Counted from the first letter of the stretch, positions 45,014 to 54,402 are shown. The stretch is DNA of 64,000 bases from Thermococcus sp. SY098 (GCF_035621495.1 NZ_CP141821.1:124001-188000); one strand, 5' to 3'. Notes: generated by a model from the letters alone, not told the origin. Program-made: numbers and translations.

Positions 45014-45651
45014 GAGGTGTGGCATTCTTTTCAGGAGGCAAAGATGGGCTTTATGCAACGTACTTAGCCGAAAGACAAGGAATTGAAATTCCCTACCTTC
45101 TGGCAATGAAAACTACAATCGGCCTATCACCTCACTACGAAAACTTAAGCGAGCTGAAAAAGCTTGCAGATGCAATGAATAAGAAGCTCCTGATCTTCGA
45201 TATGGCCAAAGGAAGCGAAGCTCTCGCTGAGTTCATAGCATCTCTTGACGTTGATTACATAATCGCTGGGGATGTCCTACTTGAAGATCATTTAAAGTGG
45301 GTTGAGTTGCTCGCTGAAAAGAGCGGGACAAGAACTTTAGAACCGCTATGGGGGAGGAACACATTTGAGCTTGCGAAGGAAATAATAAACGCCGGCTTCG
45401 AGTACTCAATAATTGCCGTCAATAAGGAAAAGCTCTCAAAGGAGTGGCTCGGCTACACCTTTCGCTCAATTAGAGATTTGGAGCAGTTTTTAAAGGAAAA
45501 TCCCAATGTTGATCCCGTAGGAGAGTTTGCAGAGTTCCACACTGTGGTTTTAAAGTGTCCGCTATTTGAGAAGAGCTTTGAGCTAAAACCAGAGGAAGTT
45601 GAGGAGGGTGAAAGATACTGGTGGCTGAGGTTCAGGCTGGTGAGAGCATGA
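45010..45651 (+). CDS. PP-loop ATPase, Dph6-like (COG2102)
   Basis: ATP-pyrophosphatase with the PP-loop FFSGGKDGLYATYLA and the Dph6-type motif VGEFAEFHTVVLKCPLF. Dph6 homologues perform the final amidation of diphthamide on elongation factor 2. 213 aa, usual for archaea. It starts at TTG 45010, overlapping the previous stop, behind GGAGGGC. Its stop overlaps the cobZ start (ATGA). The coupling to cobZ raises an alternative amidation role in cobalamin salvage, but Dph6 is the simpler reading. Confidence 0.83.
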   Translation: MRGVAFFSGGKDGLYATYLAERQGIEIPYLLAMKTTIGLSPHYENLSELKKLADAMNKKLLIFDMAKGSEALAEFIASLDVDYIIAGDVLLEDHLKWVELLAEKSGTRTLEPLWGRNTFELAKEIINAGFEYSIIAVNKEKLSKEWLGYTFRSIRDLEQFLKENPNVDPVGEFAEFHTVVLKCPLFEKSFELKPEEVEEGERYWWLRFRLVRA

Positions 45652-46094
45652 AAGCTGGAGAAATTCTCCGAAGACTTGAATCAAAAGGCATAACTCTCAA
45701 AAAGATGCTCGACACAGCTTTGGAGCTTTACATTGGAGAAGATGTTGAAAGGATTAGGGAGAAGCTCAAGCCTCTGATGCTCCATTATCTCAAAGATGTC
45801 AATGTTCAAGCCCTTTTTATGGCGGCATTGCTCCTTGAGGAGAACTTTAAAGTCAAAGGAGATCCAGTTAATTTGGTTGCAGATGAACTGATTGGCATTA
45901 ACATTGCAGAGTACATCGGTGGAAAGATAGCTCTTTTCAACTTCTTCTACTATGACACCAAAAAGCCGGGAATCTTAAAAGAGCTACCACCGTTTTTGGA
46001 CGATGCAGTTGGGGGATTCATAGCTGGCTGCATGACAAAGCTCTTTGAACCTATGAATTTCGATTCAGCCGAGACTCCCAGCGGAGGAAGATAA
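45648..46094 (+). CDS. cobZ: Alpha-ribazole phosphatase, archaeal CobZ type
   Basis: CobZ removes the phosphate from the nucleotide loop precursor; it is related to PgpA and not to bacterial CobC. Seen: MKAGEILRRLESKGITLKKM, DELIGINIAEYIGG, LPPFLDDAVGGFIAG. 148 aa. ATG 45648 behind GGTGAGAGC, overlapping the previous gene. The last 44 bp are overlapped by an antisense small membrane protein gene. Confidence 0.88.
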   Translation: MKAGEILRRLESKGITLKKMLDTALELYIGEDVERIREKLKPLMLHYLKDVNVQALFMAALLLEENFKVKGDPVNLVADELIGINIAEYIGGKIALFNFFYYDTKKPGILKELPPFLDDAVGGFIAGCMTKLFEPMNFDSAETPSGGR

Positions 46095-46224
46095 ACAGAA
46101 ATATGAAGAGAATTGTAATGTAATAACTAACCGCAAAAGGCAGAATCCCAGCTAAGCCGAGCGTGTATACAAAGGCGAGAGCCAAAACAACGATGAGCAA
46201 TATTCGATAGTGTTCCTTCTTCAT
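46051..46224 (-). CDS. Small two-helix membrane protein, 57 aa
   Basis: A short gene on the minus strand. It starts MKKEHYRILLIVVLALAFVY and continues through a Gly/Pro turn (GLAGILPF) into a second hydrophobic helix (YYITILFIFLFIFL), ending with a basic RWESRLNRNS tail. A TATA-like CTTAAAAATT is centred about 23 nt upstream of ATG 46224, so the transcript would be leaderless. It overlaps the end of convergent cobZ by 44 bp and is divergent from cobS. The clear two-helix pattern argues for a real gene; function unknown. Confidence 0.65.
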   Translation of the reverse strand: MKKEHYRILLIVVLALAFVYTLGLAGILPFAVSYYITILFIFLFIFLRWESRLNRNS

Positions 46225-46291
46225 TGCACAAATAATCGGAGGAAGAATTTTTAAGGCTTTTCAACATTGGATTAATTAGCCGGGTGGTTCA

Positions 46292-46978
46292 ATGAAAAAC
46301 ATCATCTCTTTCATGACAAGGATTCCGCTTGAGGGTGACTTTGAAAAAGCAAGGCAGGAGATTTGGGCGTTCCCTATGCTGGCAGTCATTACTTCTGCTT
46401 TATCCACAATTGTCCTTTATTTTAACGCTCCTCTGAAAAATATTTTGGCAGTTCTGCTCTTATATTTCACCATAGGCTTGCTCCACCTTGACGGATTAGC
46501 AGATTTTGCCGATGGGATTATGACCAAAGGGGACAGGGAAAGGAAGATTAAAGCCATGAAGGACTTGAACACTGGGATAGCAGGAATTTTTGCTGTTGTA
46601 ATGGTTCTGCTTATCCAAGTCTACTCTTTGAGCTACACCCCGTTCTACGCCCTTTTTCTGGCAGAGCTGAACTCGAAGTATGCGATGGTTCTGGCTTTAA
46701 GCACGAAGAAGCCTTTAGGAGATGGGTTAGGAGCTTACTTTATGGAGGCTATGAGCAGAAAGCAACTGCTTTTGGCAACCATGATTTACATTCTCTTACT
46801 GGTGCCTTTCTTTCTCTACGAGTGGAGAACTGTTATTAGTGTTCTTGGATTTCTAATTGGGGCTTACATCATAAAGCTCAGCTTAGATAACTTTGGCGGT
46901 TTAAATGGTGACTGCATTGGAGCGGTGGCTGAGATAACGAGGGGCGGAACGCTTTTGATCTTGGCTTTCATTTGGTGA
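46292..46978 (+). CDS. cobS: Adenosylcobinamide-GDP ribazoletransferase (cobalamin synthase)
   Basis: Membrane enzyme that joins adenosylcobinamide-GDP to alpha-ribazole (phosphate). Metal-binding signature [15 protein letters not shown] and the conserved phrases [12 protein letters not shown] and [17 protein letters not shown]. About six membrane segments in 228 aa. ATG 46292 follows GGGTGGTTC. The stop lies 5 bp before cobY. Confidence 0.95.
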   Translation: MKNIISFMTRIPLEGDFEKARQEIWAFPMLAVITSALSTIVLYFNAPLKNILAVLLLYFTIGLLHLDGLADFADGIMTKGDRERKIKAMKDLNTGIAGIFAVVMVLLIQVYSLSYTPFYALFLAELNSKYAMVLALSTKKPLGDGLGAYFMEAMSRKQLLLATMIYILLLVPFFLYEWRTVISVLGFLIGAYIIKLSLDNFGGLNGDCIGAVAEITRGGTLLILAFIW

Positions 46979-46983
46979 TACTT

Positions 46984-47541
46984 ATGATAATCATCTTAGC
47001 AGGAGGAAAATCTACCAGAATGGGAAAAGAAAAGCCCGTTCTCAGGATAGCCAATAAACCGATGCTCCTCTGGATTTATGAGCAGGCAGAAAAAGTTGAT
47101 GAAGTTTTAGTCGCATTGAGCAAAAATACACCCAAAACGAGAGAGCTCTGCCTTCGGGAGGGAATTCCTTTTATTGAAACCTCTGGAAAGGGTTATGTTC
47201 ACGATGTTCAGGGGCTTTTAAAGGAATTTGGTCCATTTGTAAGCATCTCCGCAGACGTTCCTTTTGTGAAAGCAGGTGATTTCTGGCTCATCAAGAAAGC
47301 CTTTGACGGAAGAAAAAGCTTAACGGGGGTTCTTCCCTTAAGTCTTGTTCCAAAAGATCTCCACCCCGTAACCTATAGGGGATGTGCAATTGTTGGGTTA
47401 AACGCCGTAGCTGAAGAAGGAGAAGAGTTTTTCAAGCTTACAAATCCATTATTGGCTCTGAATGTGAACACTCTGGAAGAGCTGGAGCTTGCAGAAAAAA
47501 TTGCAAAGCTGATTTACAGCCCTAAGCTTCTCAAGATGTAA
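46984..47541 (+). CDS. cobY: GTP:adenosylcobinamide-phosphate guanylyltransferase, archaeal CobY
   Basis: Nucleotidyltransferase of the MobA-like fold, replacing bacterial CobU. Motif [19 protein letters not shown] binds GTP; further [11 protein letters not shown] and SISADVPFV. 185 aa. Start is ATG 46984, after GGTGATACTT; a TTG at 46972 overlaps cobS and is not needed. It activates adenosylcobinamide phosphate for CobS. Convergent overlap of 28 bp with cbiP. Confidence 0.93.
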   Translation: MIIILAGGKSTRMGKEKPVLRIANKPMLLWIYEQAEKVDEVLVALSKNTPKTRELCLREGIPFIETSGKGYVHDVQGLLKEFGPFVSISADVPFVKAGDFWLIKKAFDGRKSLTGVLPLSLVPKDLHPVTYRGCAIVGLNAVAEEGEEFFKLTNPLLALNVNTLEELELAEKIAKLIYSPKLLKM

Positions 47542-48965
47542 CTAATGTCGAGATTTCTCTCAACAATCTTTGCAAACCTCTCGATTTCCTCTTCAATACT
47601 CCACTTCTGCACTGTTATTGGTTCAAGACCCTTTTCTAAGCGAAGCATGTTCAAAAACCGCTCTGTAAATTCAAAGTTGTGAAAAATTCCGTGGAGATAA
47701 GTGCCAAAAACCCTTTTCCCAACAGCTCCTTCAGGCTCAAAGGTCTTAACTCCGTTTATTTTACGTATTATTGAGAATGGGTTTTTTGATACAGAGCGCC
47801 CCATCCTAATCTCATAACCATCAACGTTTAAGCCTCTCATAGGCTCCCACATAATTTCGGCCTTTAAATGGTTTGTTCTCTTAGTTTTAGCAAACACCGT
47901 TTTAGCTTTCAGCAGACCAATACCCCTAACCCTACCACGCTTCGACTCTATTTTATCAATAATTTTTTCTCCAAGCATCTGAAAGCCACCGCAGATTCCT
48001 ACAACGAATGCTCCATCTTTATGTGCTTGGATTACTGCATCTTCAATGCCGTTCTCCCTCATCCAGAGCAGATCTTCAATCGTGTTCTTGCTTCCTGGAA
48101 TTATGATTAAATCCCCTTTGATTTCCTCCGCTTTTGTGACATAATCAACTCCGTTTGCCCAGTGGAGGGGTTCAAAATCTGTGAAGTTGCTTATATGTGG
48201 GAGCTTAATGATTTGAATATGCAAATCGCCCTTAACCTTTGGAAAGCTAACGAGAGAATCTTCCTCTGGGATTTTGTGCTCCGTGTATGGTATCACACCC
48301 AAAACCTTCTTACCGTATTTCCTCTCAAGATATTCAAAGCCAGGCTTCAGAAGAGAGGCATCTCCCCTAAATTTGTTGAAGACAAAGCCGATTACGAGTT
48401 CCCGCTCTTCTTTACTTAATAACTCCATTGTGCCAACTATAGAAGCAAAACTACCGCCTCGATCTATGTCCGTAACGAGAATGACTTTGGCATTTGCATG
48501 TTTTGCAACACGCATATTTGCAATATCATAATCTTTGAGGTTGATCTCGACTGGACTCCCAGCCCCTTCAATTACAACGATGTCGTGCTTTTCCAAAAGC
48601 TCATCTAAAACCTGCATAGCTTTTTTGAAAAGTTCCTCTTTCTTTGAGAGCATATATTCACGAGCGGAGACACTTCCTATTGGCTTCCCCATGAAAACTA
48701 TTTGACTCCTCATATTCCCCTCTGGTTTAAGTAAAATGGGGTTAAAATTTATTGAGGGTTTCTTTCTGCACGCTAAAGCTTGTAAATACTGCGCCCTGCT
48801 GATCTCTCCTCCTTCTATGCTCGGAGCCGAATTTAGGCTCATATTTTGGCTTTTAAACGGAACTACATCGTAGCCCATGTCCGTGAAAATTCTACATAAG
48901 GCTAAGGTTAGGAGAGATTTTCCAGCTCCTGATGAAGTGCCCTGAATCATGAGGGCCTTTCCCAT
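47514..48965 (-). CDS. cbiP: Cobyric acid synthase
   Basis: Glutamine-dependent amidase of cobyrinic acid side chains. N-terminal dethiobiotin synthetase-like ATPase ([34 protein letters not shown]), C-terminal glutamine amidotransferase with nucleophile in [13 protein letters not shown] and catalytic His in [11 protein letters not shown]. 483 aa, complete. ATG 48965 behind GGTGAG. It overlaps the upstream radical SAM gene by 19 bp, implying co-translation. Confidence 0.95.
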   Translation of the reverse strand: MGKALMIQGTSSGAGKSLLTLALCRIFTDMGYDVVPFKSQNMSLNSAPSIEGGEISRAQYLQALACRKKPSINFNPILLKPEGNMRSQIVFMGKPIGSVSAREYMLSKKEELFKKAMQVLDELLEKHDIVVIEGAGSPVEINLKDYDIANMRVAKHANAKVILVTDIDRGGSFASIVGTMELLSKEERELVIGFVFNKFRGDASLLKPGFEYLERKYGKKVLGVIPYTEHKIPEEDSLVSFPKVKGDLHIQIIKLPHISNFTDFEPLHWANGVDYVTKAEEIKGDLIIIPGSKNTIEDLLWMRENGIEDAVIQAHKDGAFVVGICGGFQMLGEKIIDKIESKRGRVRGIGLLKAKTVFAKTKRTNHLKAEIMWEPMRGLNVDGYEIRMGRSVSKNPFSIIRKINGVKTFEPEGAVGKRVFGTYLHGIFHNFEFTERFLNMLRLEKGLEPITVQKWSIEEEIERFAKIVERNLDISYILRSLGL

Positions 48966-49690
48966 ATTTTACTCACCTCAGGATAAAGCAAATTGGGAGG
49001 CTCACCTTTTCCTGTTGCCTTTATTCTATACGTGTTTGGCAGGATTCTTCTCACTTTTCTTATGCATTCATCAACCTCCTCATATACGGGGTTCTGGACA
49101 AGAGGATCAATTCTGAACCTGATTTTTGGATTTAGTGATGCTATGAATTTGGCTATTTTTAATATTTCATTACACTCTACGATACCTTTAACATAAACAG
49201 TTTCGGCAACTATTTTTCCGCTTTTTGCAAAGCGTTTAAAGTTCTTAAGAGCCTTATAGTTAGAAACACCAGTTATTTTCTTGTGAAGCTCATTATCAAG
49301 GGCTTTTATGCTGAATGTTATCCCTCTTACCAAATCAACAAGTTCCTTATCCAAAAGCTCACCATTAGTGATAAGCCACACGTCAATCCCCTCTTTTTTC
49401 AGGCGTTTTATTAACGGTTTGAGCTCTCTATCAATTGTAGGCTCTCCGCCTCCGAAAAAAGCCAGCTTAACGCCATTTTCCTTTAAAATTCTTACAACTT
49501 CTTCAATGCTCAAAAATTTAATATCCCCTCGGATCCACAGCTTATCAAGCTTTCTCTTTAAATCATCTGGAAGACACAGATTCCATTTTTCAAACGCCCA
49601 TACACAATAAGAACAGCGCCAATGACAACCATGGAAGAGCACATATGCATCTCCGCTTTGAAATTGGACAATGTGATAAACATTTGTCAT
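48947..49690 (-). CDS. Radical SAM protein (PflA-like) overlapping cbiP, 247 aa
   Basis: Radical SAM enzyme with [15 protein letters not shown] as the [4Fe-4S] motif (C-x3-C-x2-C), and the strand [15 protein letters not shown] (GGE motif). It resembles activating-enzyme-like radical SAM proteins. The start ATG 49690 follows GGTGGTTGCC. Its end overlaps the cbiP start by 19 bp. The tight coupling points to a job in cobalamin salvage, possibly on the ligand, but the substrate cannot be read from sequence. Confidence 0.82.
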   Translation of the reverse strand: MTNVYHIVQFQSGDAYVLFHGCHWRCSYCVWAFEKWNLCLPDDLKRKLDKLWIRGDIKFLSIEEVVRILKENGVKLAFFGGGEPTIDRELKPLIKRLKKEGIDVWLITNGELLDKELVDLVRGITFSIKALDNELHKKITGVSNYKALKNFKRFAKSGKIVAETVYVKGIVECNEILKIAKFIASLNPKIRFRIDPLVQNPVYEEVDECIRKVRRILPNTYRIKATGKGEPPNLLYPEVSKIWERPS

Positions 49691-49725
49691 GGCAACCACC
49701 AAAAGAAAGGGTAGAGGGAAAAAGA

Positions 49726-51585
49726 TTAACCAGAGACCGAGGTACTACACTTCAACGGTTGTGGTTCATAGTTGAAAACTTCAGGATGTATGAATTCTGC
49801 CAGCTCTTCTAAGCCCAGCACAATTCTTGGCCCTGGACGCGAAATTATGTTGTCGTCGCTTATAACATAGACCCTACCGTTCTTCACGGCATCTGTCTTT
49901 GCGAGCTCTGTCTCACAGAGCTGTTCTGGCGAAATTCCAGCATGAGCTGAGAGTATTATGATTTCTGGATTTCTCGCCAACACCTGCTCAATGCTAACTT
50001 GTGCCCAGCCAGTTAAATCATTGAATACATTCTCTCCACCGGCTAATTCAATAAGATCGCCCTGGAACGTATCTCTACCAGGAGTGTAGATTGGGTTCCA
50101 CCAGCTTATGAAGAAAACCTTTGGCTTTGGCTTATCCTTGACTATTGAAGTTATGTACTCAACTTTTGCCTTCATTTCATTAACAACACTCTGTGCATAT
50201 TCTTCCCTGTTGGTAACCTTACCCAAAAGCTCAATTTGTTTATAGATTTCATCAATGTTTCTCGGTGCAACGATTATTACTGGTGCAATCTGCTGGAGCT
50301 GGTCAAGATATTTAAGGTGCATTGAAGTCCCGATAATCAAGTCTGGCTTAAGTGATGCGATAATCTCAATATTAGGATCGCTAAAGCCACCAATTTTCGT
50401 AATATTAGCTACTTGAGGTGGGAAGTCATCGTACTTTGTAACACCAACAACCTTATCACCGGCACCTATATAGAACAGGGTTTCTGTTATGCTTGGTGCA
50501 AGTGAGACAATTCTTTGGGGCTCTTTTTCAATTGTGACTGTTCTGTTCATGAAGTCAATAACAGTGAGGGGATACTTTCCTCCAAATACATCAGGATGAA
50601 TAACTTTTGCAAGCTCTTCGAGCCCAATAACAATTCTTGGAGAGGGTCTTACAAGGACATTGTCGTTTTGAATTACCACCACCTTTCCTTCCTTGGCGGC
50701 AGTTGTCTTTGAAAGTTCGCTGTGATATACATCCTGAACCGTCATTCCACAATGAGGCGTGAGAATTATGACTTCTGGATCCTTAGCTAAAACCTGCTCT
50801 ACACTTACCTGCGCCCATCCTTCAACATCGCTGAATACGTTTTCTCCACCGGCTAATTTAATCAAGTCATCAATGAAAGTCCCCTTTCCAGCGGTCATCA
50901 GGGGATTATTCCAGACAACATAAAAGACCTTGACTTTTGGCTTGCTCTTAACTGCATTTTGGATTTCCTCAACTTTTGACTTCATATCTGCAACAACTTT
51001 TTGTGCTTGTTCTTCTTTGTCGACAACTTTACCGAGAAGTTCAATTGCCTTGTAGATGTCATCCATGTTCTTGGGGTCAATGATTACAACCGGGGCAATC
51101 TGCTCAAGTTGAGTGAGATATTTCAGGTGCATAGATGTAGCGATGATTAGATCGGGTTTCAGAGATGCAATTATTTCGATGTTTGGATTGCTAAATCCCC
51201 CAATAATTGTTCTACCTTCCTGCACTCCCGGGGGAAAATCATCATATTGGGTAACACCTACAACTTTGTCCAAAGCCCCGAGGAAGTATAAGGTTTCGGT
51301 TATACTTGGAGCTAAGGAAACGATTCTCTGAGGCTCTTTTTCAATGGTAACTTTTCTATCTGCAAAATCAGTGATGGTTATTGGATACTTTCGCTGTTCA
51401 GTCTCCGTTGGAGCTTTTGTAGTTGAGGTTGTGTGAGCTGCTGTCATCTCTTTTGAGGAGGTTGCTTGGGTAGTCGTACTTGTTGGGGTTGTGCTTTGGG
51501 TTGAAGATGTCTGTTGATTTATACAGCCCGCTATTATTACTCCAAACATCAAAATTGTCAAAATCAGGGCGACTTTTCTTTTCAT
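49726..51585 (-). CDS. btuF: Tandem-duplicated cobalamin-binding (BtuF-like) lipoprotein, 619 aa
   Basis: Lipoprotein signal with lipobox IIAGC (Cys21), then a Ser/Thr-rich linker to about residue 75, then two BtuF-type periplasmic-binding domains one after another. Each repeats the same phrases: KEPQRIVSLAPSITETL, VVGVT-YDDFPP, GGFSNPNIEIIASLKPDLII and LAGGENVF with a WAQVSVEQVLA-type end. The copies are clearly related but not identical. Start ATG 51585 follows GGTGAGAATC. No BtuC or BtuD gene is adjacent. Ligand is inferred as B12/cobinamide from context; iron-siderophore is the alternative. Confidence 0.87.
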   Translation of the reverse strand: MKRKVALILTILMFGVIIAGCINQQTSSTQSTTPTSTTTQATSSKEMTAAHTTSTTKAPTETEQRKYPITITDFADRKVTIEKEPQRIVSLAPSITETLYFLGALDKVVGVTQYDDFPPGVQEGRTIIGGFSNPNIEIIASLKPDLIIATSMHLKYLTQLEQIAPVVIIDPKNMDDIYKAIELLGKVVDKEEQAQKVVADMKSKVEEIQNAVKSKPKVKVFYVVWNNPLMTAGKGTFIDDLIKLAGGENVFSDVEGWAQVSVEQVLAKDPEVIILTPHCGMTVQDVYHSELSKTTAAKEGKVVVIQNDNVLVRPSPRIVIGLEELAKVIHPDVFGGKYPLTVIDFMNRTVTIEKEPQRIVSLAPSITETLFYIGAGDKVVGVTKYDDFPPQVANITKIGGFSDPNIEIIASLKPDLIIGTSMHLKYLDQLQQIAPVIIVAPRNIDEIYKQIELLGKVTNREEYAQSVVNEMKAKVEYITSIVKDKPKPKVFFISWWNPIYTPGRDTFQGDLIELAGGENVFNDLTGWAQVSIEQVLARNPEIIILSAHAGISPEQLCETELAKTDAVKNGRVYVISDDNIISRPGPRIVLGLEELAEFIHPEVFNYEPQPLKCSTSVSG

Positions 51586-51635
51586 GATTCTCACCTTTTG
51601 GATTATTTGTCCAGCCTTCAGCAAAAATATGGGCG

Positions 51636-51646
51636 AAGGGTATATA
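51636..51646 (+). promoter_or_regulatory. TATA box of cobT
   Basis: GGTATATAAGC in the 95-bp gap between the divergent btuF and cobT starts. Transcription would start near 51667, 14 nt before the ATG, leaving room for GGGTGA. No cobalamin riboswitch-like structure is visible. Confidence 0.6.
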
Positions 51647-51680
51647 AGCTTGTTGGATAAAATTGCCAAGGGTGAAGATT

Positions 51681-52682
51681 ATGATGCTGGTAGTTTTGGG
51701 GAACACTGAGGTAAGCACAATCCCGGGAATAAGTGTTGCCGGAGCAACTCCGGAGTTAACCAAATTGACTCCTCCAGCGGATGCCGAATATCTGTTTTAT
51801 GAAAAGCCTGAAATCATTGATGTTATCCCCGTAACTCCAGAAGGGCACCCGACACCAGCTATAATCACTAAAGCCGCTAAGGAACTGGCTGATTTTCCAA
51901 TTGTAATTGTCAGGGGAGGGACTTATTTAGCACCATTAGTTCCTCACATTCACATAAGCGACGTAGTTGGGAGGGACTTCCGCAGGGAGAAGGCCCTCCC
52001 GGAGGCAGAAAAAATAATAGAGAAGGCAAAACTCTTTGGACAGCAGCTGGACAAACTTAATCTTAGAGAAATAGTAATTGGTGAGTCAACCCCTGGAGGA
52101 ACGACAACGGCTCAAGCTGTTCTCTGGGCTTTGGGATATGATGCGAGAACTTCATCTGCTTCACCAGACAATCCGCAGAGCTTGAAGGAGCAGGTAATCA
52201 TGGAAGGCTTCAAAAGAGCGGGCATTGAAAAAGGTGGATTTGCAAATGAACCTTTAAGAGCATTAGAGGAGTTCGGTGACCCAATGATGGCAACCGTTAT
52301 TGGACTCTCCCAGGGATTCAAAGGTAACGTTGTCTTAGCAGGTGGAACTCAGATGCTGGCAATAGCTGCTCTGCTCAAGGCTATGGGGGAAGATTTGAGC
52401 AGATTCATGATCGCCACGACAAAGTGGGTTGTAAATGATGAGAGTTCAACGTTCAAGAAGACGGCAAAAGATATTGGCATAATCTACTACTACGCTGAGC
52501 TTGACTTTTCAAAGAGCAAGTTCAAGGGTCTGCAAGATTATGAGAGAGGATATGTGAAGGAAGGCGTTGGAGCTGGGGGAGCAGTTTGGCTGGCTGTTAA
52601 GAGAGGGTTTACAGTTGATGATGTTGCAAAGAAGGTTGATGAGCTTTATGAAAGGCTTATGGAGATTGGAGGAAAAGCTTAA
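51681..52682 (+). CDS. cobT: Nicotinate-nucleotide-dimethylbenzimidazole phosphoribosyltransferase-like protein
   Basis: Archaeal CobT-related family (TIGR00303 type), which prepares the alpha-ribazole phosphate lower ligand. Seen: [36 protein letters not shown] at the N-terminus in parts, [35 protein letters not shown] and [14 protein letters not shown]. 333 aa. ATG 51681 behind GGGTGAAGATT; TATATAAG at about 51638-51645 is the promoter. It is divergent from btuF, so both may share a regulator. Confidence 0.88.
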   Translation: MMLVVLGNTEVSTIPGISVAGATPELTKLTPPADAEYLFYEKPEIIDVIPVTPEGHPTPAIITKAAKELADFPIVIVRGGTYLAPLVPHIHISDVVGRDFRREKALPEAEKIIEKAKLFGQQLDKLNLREIVIGESTPGGTTTAQAVLWALGYDARTSSASPDNPQSLKEQVIMEGFKRAGIEKGGFANEPLRALEEFGDPMMATVIGLSQGFKGNVVLAGGTQMLAIAALLKAMGEDLSRFMIATTKWVVNDESSTFKKTAKDIGIIYYYAELDFSKSKFKGLQDYERGYVKEGVGAGGAVWLAVKRGFTVDDVAKKVDELYERLMEIGGKA

Positions 52683-52686
52683 TTTG

Positions 52687-52703
52687 CTGTCTTTTCTTTT
52701 TTA
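52687..52703 (+). terminator. T-rich terminator-like tract after cobT
   Basis: TGTCTTTTCTTTTTTATG follows the cobT stop by a few bases. Oligo-T tracts are the usual archaeal termination signal. Confidence 0.4.
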
Positions 52704-52731
52704 TGCTTGTAAAATATAAAATGGGAGAAAA

Positions 52732-53025
52732 TCACCCAAACAGAATCTTAAGCTCCTTCACAAAAACCTTACGATTGACTATGATGTGAGCAATGATAAG
52801 AACGTTCATGATGAGAGCGACTTTTGTTCTAAGTGCAAAGATTTGAGCCTTGGTCATTCCAAGGAATGCTCCGTTTTTTGTGGCCCACAGCATGCCTATT
52901 GCAGTGAATAACGCTAAGAGGAACACGATAAACAGAACAAGTGAAAGCAGTGCCTTGACTTTAAGCTTTCTTCTCATCTTGGGATTCTTTGCGGCATCAT
53001 CAAGCATCTTTTCCATTGGATCCAT
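52732..53025 (-). CDS. Small membrane protein, 97 aa
   Basis: Basic N-terminal helix (DDAAKNPKMRRKLKVKA) followed by two hydrophobic helices (LLSLVLFIVFLLALFTAIGML and KVALIMNVLIIAHIIV) and a short charged tail. The start ATG 53025 follows GGGGGTGT. It sits between cobT and cbiZ on the opposite strand and could be unrelated to them. No family recognised. Confidence 0.75.
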   Translation of the reverse strand: MDPMEKMLDDAAKNPKMRRKLKVKALLSLVLFIVFLLALFTAIGMLWATKNGAFLGMTKAQIFALRTKVALIMNVLIIAHIIVNRKVFVKELKILFG

Positions 53026-53123
53026 TTTTACACCCCCAGTGCAGTCATTAATCTTCCTTATCAGCCCTTTAAAAGTGTTCCGAAGACCGTCAAGCTCTTA
53101 AACGAAAAAGAGTATTAGACTCC

Positions 53124-53711
53124 ATGGTTGGCAAACACTACATCCATGCTTTCAAGGAACCGATGCTCAGCTTAAGCAACGCCCCTCATAACGGTGGATT
53201 ATTCAGGGCTAATGGCTTCTTCTTCATGCACGTTCACAAGAACTACAGCGGCAACTACAAAGAAGACTGCCTTAATTTCGAAAAGCAGAACGGATTAAGG
53301 GACTTTGTGGGCTTCATGACAGCGGCAGATATTCCAAAAGTTCTCGTCCATGCAAAAAATGGGAGAGTTGAGGCATATATAACGGCAGGAATAACAAATC
53401 CTGCCATAGCGGGTGACGAACCTCCACCATGGAAGCCCGGAACGATAAACATTGCCCTCATAATATCTGAAGGGTTAAGCGTTGGAGCATTGGCAAACGC
53501 TATAATGACCGCAACAGAAGCAAAAACTTACACCCTGCTGAAGCTTGGCTACAACGCAACGGGAACCACAAGTGATGGGATTGGGGTGTTTGCTTATGAA
53601 GGAAGAGAAGAGTGGGCTGGAACTGCAACAAAGCTCGGTATCTCAATTGGAAAAGCCGTAAGAAAAGCCCTAAAGGAAAGCTTGGTCAAATGGGAGAAAA
53701 TCAAAGATTAA
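53124..53711 (+). CDS. cbiZ: Adenosylcobinamide amidohydrolase
   Basis: CbiZ cleaves the aminopropanol side chain of adenosylcobinamide to give adenosylcobyric acid, the archaeal route for using imported cobinamide. Family phrases: LSNAPHNGGLFRANGFFF, FVGFMTAADIPKV, VEAYITAGITNPAIAG, NATGTTSDGIGVFAY. 195 aa. TTAAA at 53098-53102 is centred about 24 nt before ATG 53124, so it is probably leaderless. With cbiP, cobD and cbiB it completes the salvage path. Confidence 0.93.
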   Translation: MVGKHYIHAFKEPMLSLSNAPHNGGLFRANGFFFMHVHKNYSGNYKEDCLNFEKQNGLRDFVGFMTAADIPKVLVHAKNGRVEAYITAGITNPAIAGDEPPPWKPGTINIALIISEGLSVGALANAIMTATEAKTYTLLKLGYNATGTTSDGIGVFAYEGREEWAGTATKLGISIGKAVRKALKESLVKWEKIKD

Positions 53712-53742
53712 GATTTAAAAATTGTGGCGGGAATAATCTACT

Positions 53743-53795
53743 GGGGATGATGCCTTCCGACGCTGAGGGATGATGAGTGGACGGCTGGCTGATCA
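53743..53795 (+). ncRNA. C/D box small RNA (2'-O-methylation guide)
   Basis: Ordered boxes: C (ATGATGC, 53747-53753, last base off consensus), 9-nt guide, D' CTGA (53763-53766), 3-nt spacer, C' ATGATGA (53770-53776), 12-nt guide GTGGACGGCTGG, D CTGA (53789-53792). Spacing is that of archaeal C/D RNAs. TTTAAAAA is centred about 26 nt before 53743. By the N+5 rule the D guide would direct methylation of the fifth base of CCAGCCGUCCAC, and D' of CGUCGGAAG. The end touches the stop codon of the convergent CBS gene. Confidence 0.65.
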
Positions 53796-54353
53796 CTTAA
53801 GCCGGAACAGGTCTGAGCGGGTTATTATCCCTACAGGCTTTCCCTCCTTGTTCTGCACAATAACCGCTGGATGCTCTTCAAGGAGATACTTAACGACCTC
53901 AATGTCTTCCTCCTCATTGACTATTGGAAAAGGCTCCTCCATGACTTCCATAGCTTTTCTCTCGTAGATGTCTTCATATTCCAGGCTCTTTCTCACAAGT
54001 GTTTTTTCAGTTACAGATCCGACAACTTTGTTTCCTGCAATCACAGGAACCTGGGATATGTTGTGTTCGTTCATCAGCTTGATTATCTTATCCACTTGAT
54101 CATACGGTTTAACAGCAATTATCGGAGAAGACATTACATCTTTAGCTTTCAACTGGGCTTTCTTACACTGAAGAAGGGCCTCAAGAATTCGATTAAAAGT
54201 TGAAAGTCTGGGATCAACTCTTCCACTTTCAAGCTTAGCTATATACGCTTGGGTAACACCTGCCCTTTTAGCAAGTTCCTCTTGAGTAATTCCAAGCTCT
54301 TTTCTGATTCGTCTTATCTCTCGCGGATCAATGGGGCGGGGAAGAATTACCAT
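53793..54353 (-). CDS. XRE-family helix-turn-helix regulator with two CBS domains
   Basis: N-terminal HTH (RIRKELGITQEELAKRAGVTQAYIAKLESGRVDP) and two CBS repeats (VMSSPIIAVKPYDQVDKIIK and VMEEPFPIVNEEEDIEVVKY). CBS pairs bind adenosyl ligands, so it may sense AMP/ATP or S-adenosylmethionine. Start ATG 54353 follows ACCGGTGGTTATT; a GTG at 54362 would be the alternative. TTTTATAATC on the minus strand at 54387-54396 is its promoter. 186 aa. Target genes unknown. Confidence 0.9.
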   Translation of the reverse strand: MVILPRPIDPREIRRIRKELGITQEELAKRAGVTQAYIAKLESGRVDPRLSTFNRILEALLQCKKAQLKAKDVMSSPIIAVKPYDQVDKIIKLMNEHNISQVPVIAGNKVVGSVTEKTLVRKSLEYEDIYERKAMEVMEEPFPIVNEEEDIEVVKYLLEEHPAVIVQNKEGKPVGIITRSDLFRLK

Positions 54354-54402
54354 AATAACCACCGGTTATTAAAATTAACTTTGGGGATTATAAAAGTTTT
54401 GA

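Noticed and set aside
51586-51680. Possible cobalamin riboswitch between btuF and cobT
   Set aside because: Only 95 bp, AT-rich, without a B12-box-like sequence or stable stems; B12 riboswitches are not expected in this group.
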